NCBI RefSeq assembly: GCF_001512285.1
Contig: NZ_LNUV01000003.1
Span: forward strand, 37,540-101,539
DNA length: 64,000 bases
Origin: Arthrobacter sp. EpRS71
Lineage (GTDB): Bacteria; Actinomycetota; Actinomycetes; Actinomycetales; Micrococcaceae
Direction: 5' to 3'
The translations under genes and the position numbers were made by a program. The notes under the pieces were generated by a model, which had not been told where the DNA came from, did no database searches, and saw only the letters and a program-made list of their open reading frames with translations. Every line of letters begins with the position of its first letter. Positions within the stretch are counted from its first letter, which is position 1. Below, one piece after another: positions 63,790 to 64,000 of this stretch.

Positions 63790-64000
63790 GTGACTACCAC
63801 AACCACTTCCGCGTCTGTCAGCAACCAGTCGCTTGCCGATCTCGATCCCGAGATTGCAGCAGTCCTCAACCAGGAACTTGGCCGCCAGCGCGGCACCCTG
63901 GAAATGATTGCGTCCGAAAACTTTGCGCCCCGCGCGGTGATGGAAGCCCAGGGCTCCGTCCTGACCAACAAGTACGCCGAGGGCTACCCGGGCCGCCGCT
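63790..64000 (+). CDS. glyA: Serine hydroxymethyltransferase, N-terminal part only
   Basis: Starts at GTG 63790 with AGGAG nine bases upstream and runs off the window after about 70 residues. [56 protein letters not shown] is split here only for reference: the IASENF and [13 protein letters not shown] segments are the usual GlyA start. Makes glycine and 5,10-methylene-THF from serine. Confidence 0.93.
   Translation, partial: MTTTTTSASVSNQSLADLDPEIAAVLNQELGRQRGTLEMIASENFAPRAVMEAQGSVLTNKYAEGYPGRR

Overview
The window reads as chromosome of a high-GC Gram-positive actinobacterium of the Arthrobacter/Paenarthrobacter type. The grounds are the high-GC codon use, a single-chain (monomeric) NADP-isocitrate dehydrogenase, the DUF6350 membrane protein followed by purN, an MgtA-type mannosyltransferase translationally coupled to UDP-glucose dehydrogenase, and many GTG/TTG starts. 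The genus is inferred from gene content, not from a search. No rRNA, tRNA or CRISPR was seen.

Layout. 1-4.6 kb: a large LuxR-type ATPase regulator and an APC permease, bracketed by two inverted arrays of a TAGGTG motif with a 21-22 bp period. 4.6-12 kb: a small membrane protein, a pRiA4b ORF-3-like protein, an excalibur lipoprotein, the mgtA-ugd glycolipid pair and a secreted double beta-propeller protein. 11.9-15.5 kb: accessory stretch with orphan genes and a frameshifted IS110-family transposase. 15.5-17.5 kb: small heat-shock locus (HspR-like MerR, Hsp20, J-domain protein, unknown). 17.9-28 kb: purine region DUF6350-purN ... purH, in which purN and purH are separated by about 6 kb holding two paralogous nuclease-like genes and a putative MurNAc/GlcNAc recycling operon (kinase, MurQ, MFS carrier). 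28-32.5 kb: secreted trypsin-like protease, lipoprotein and icd. 32.5-39.7 kb: phosphonate locus with two FAD amine oxidases, a PhnC-PhnD-PhnE transporter, an HutC-type GntR regulator, a PhnX-like hydrolase and DoxX. 39.8-50.5 kb: Gfo/Idh/MocA oxidoreductase, MacB-like ABC pair, pectate lyase, and a sugar ABC transporter with its ROK repressor. 50.9-61.3 kb: nitrilase-family hydrolase, a five-gene putative bacteriocin operon, then pucR-alr divergent from an amino-acid permease and a flavin amine oxidase. 61.4-64 kb: gamma-carbonic-anhydrase-like protein, methyltransferase, purU, a ZTP riboswitch and the start of glyA.

The most notable candidate new system is the compact lower-GC operon at 51696-54978. 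It encodes a 79-residue peptide with one membrane segment and a Trp-rich, Cys-bounded C-terminal tail, an ABC ATPase, a large membrane partner, a small membrane protein (possible immunity) and a small HExxH membrane peptidase. The layout recalls peptide-export loci that pair an M50 protease with an ABC transporter, but there is no modifying enzyme.

A second theme is dispersed palindromic DNA. Family A is a 48 bp near-perfect hairpin with four copies. Family B is a roughly 60 bp element with ten units at five loci, including two 3-unit tandem arrays with 73-74 bp period. The two paralogous nuclease-like genes are each bracketed on both sides by one of these families (A for the first, B for the second), which suggests a link between gene and repeat.
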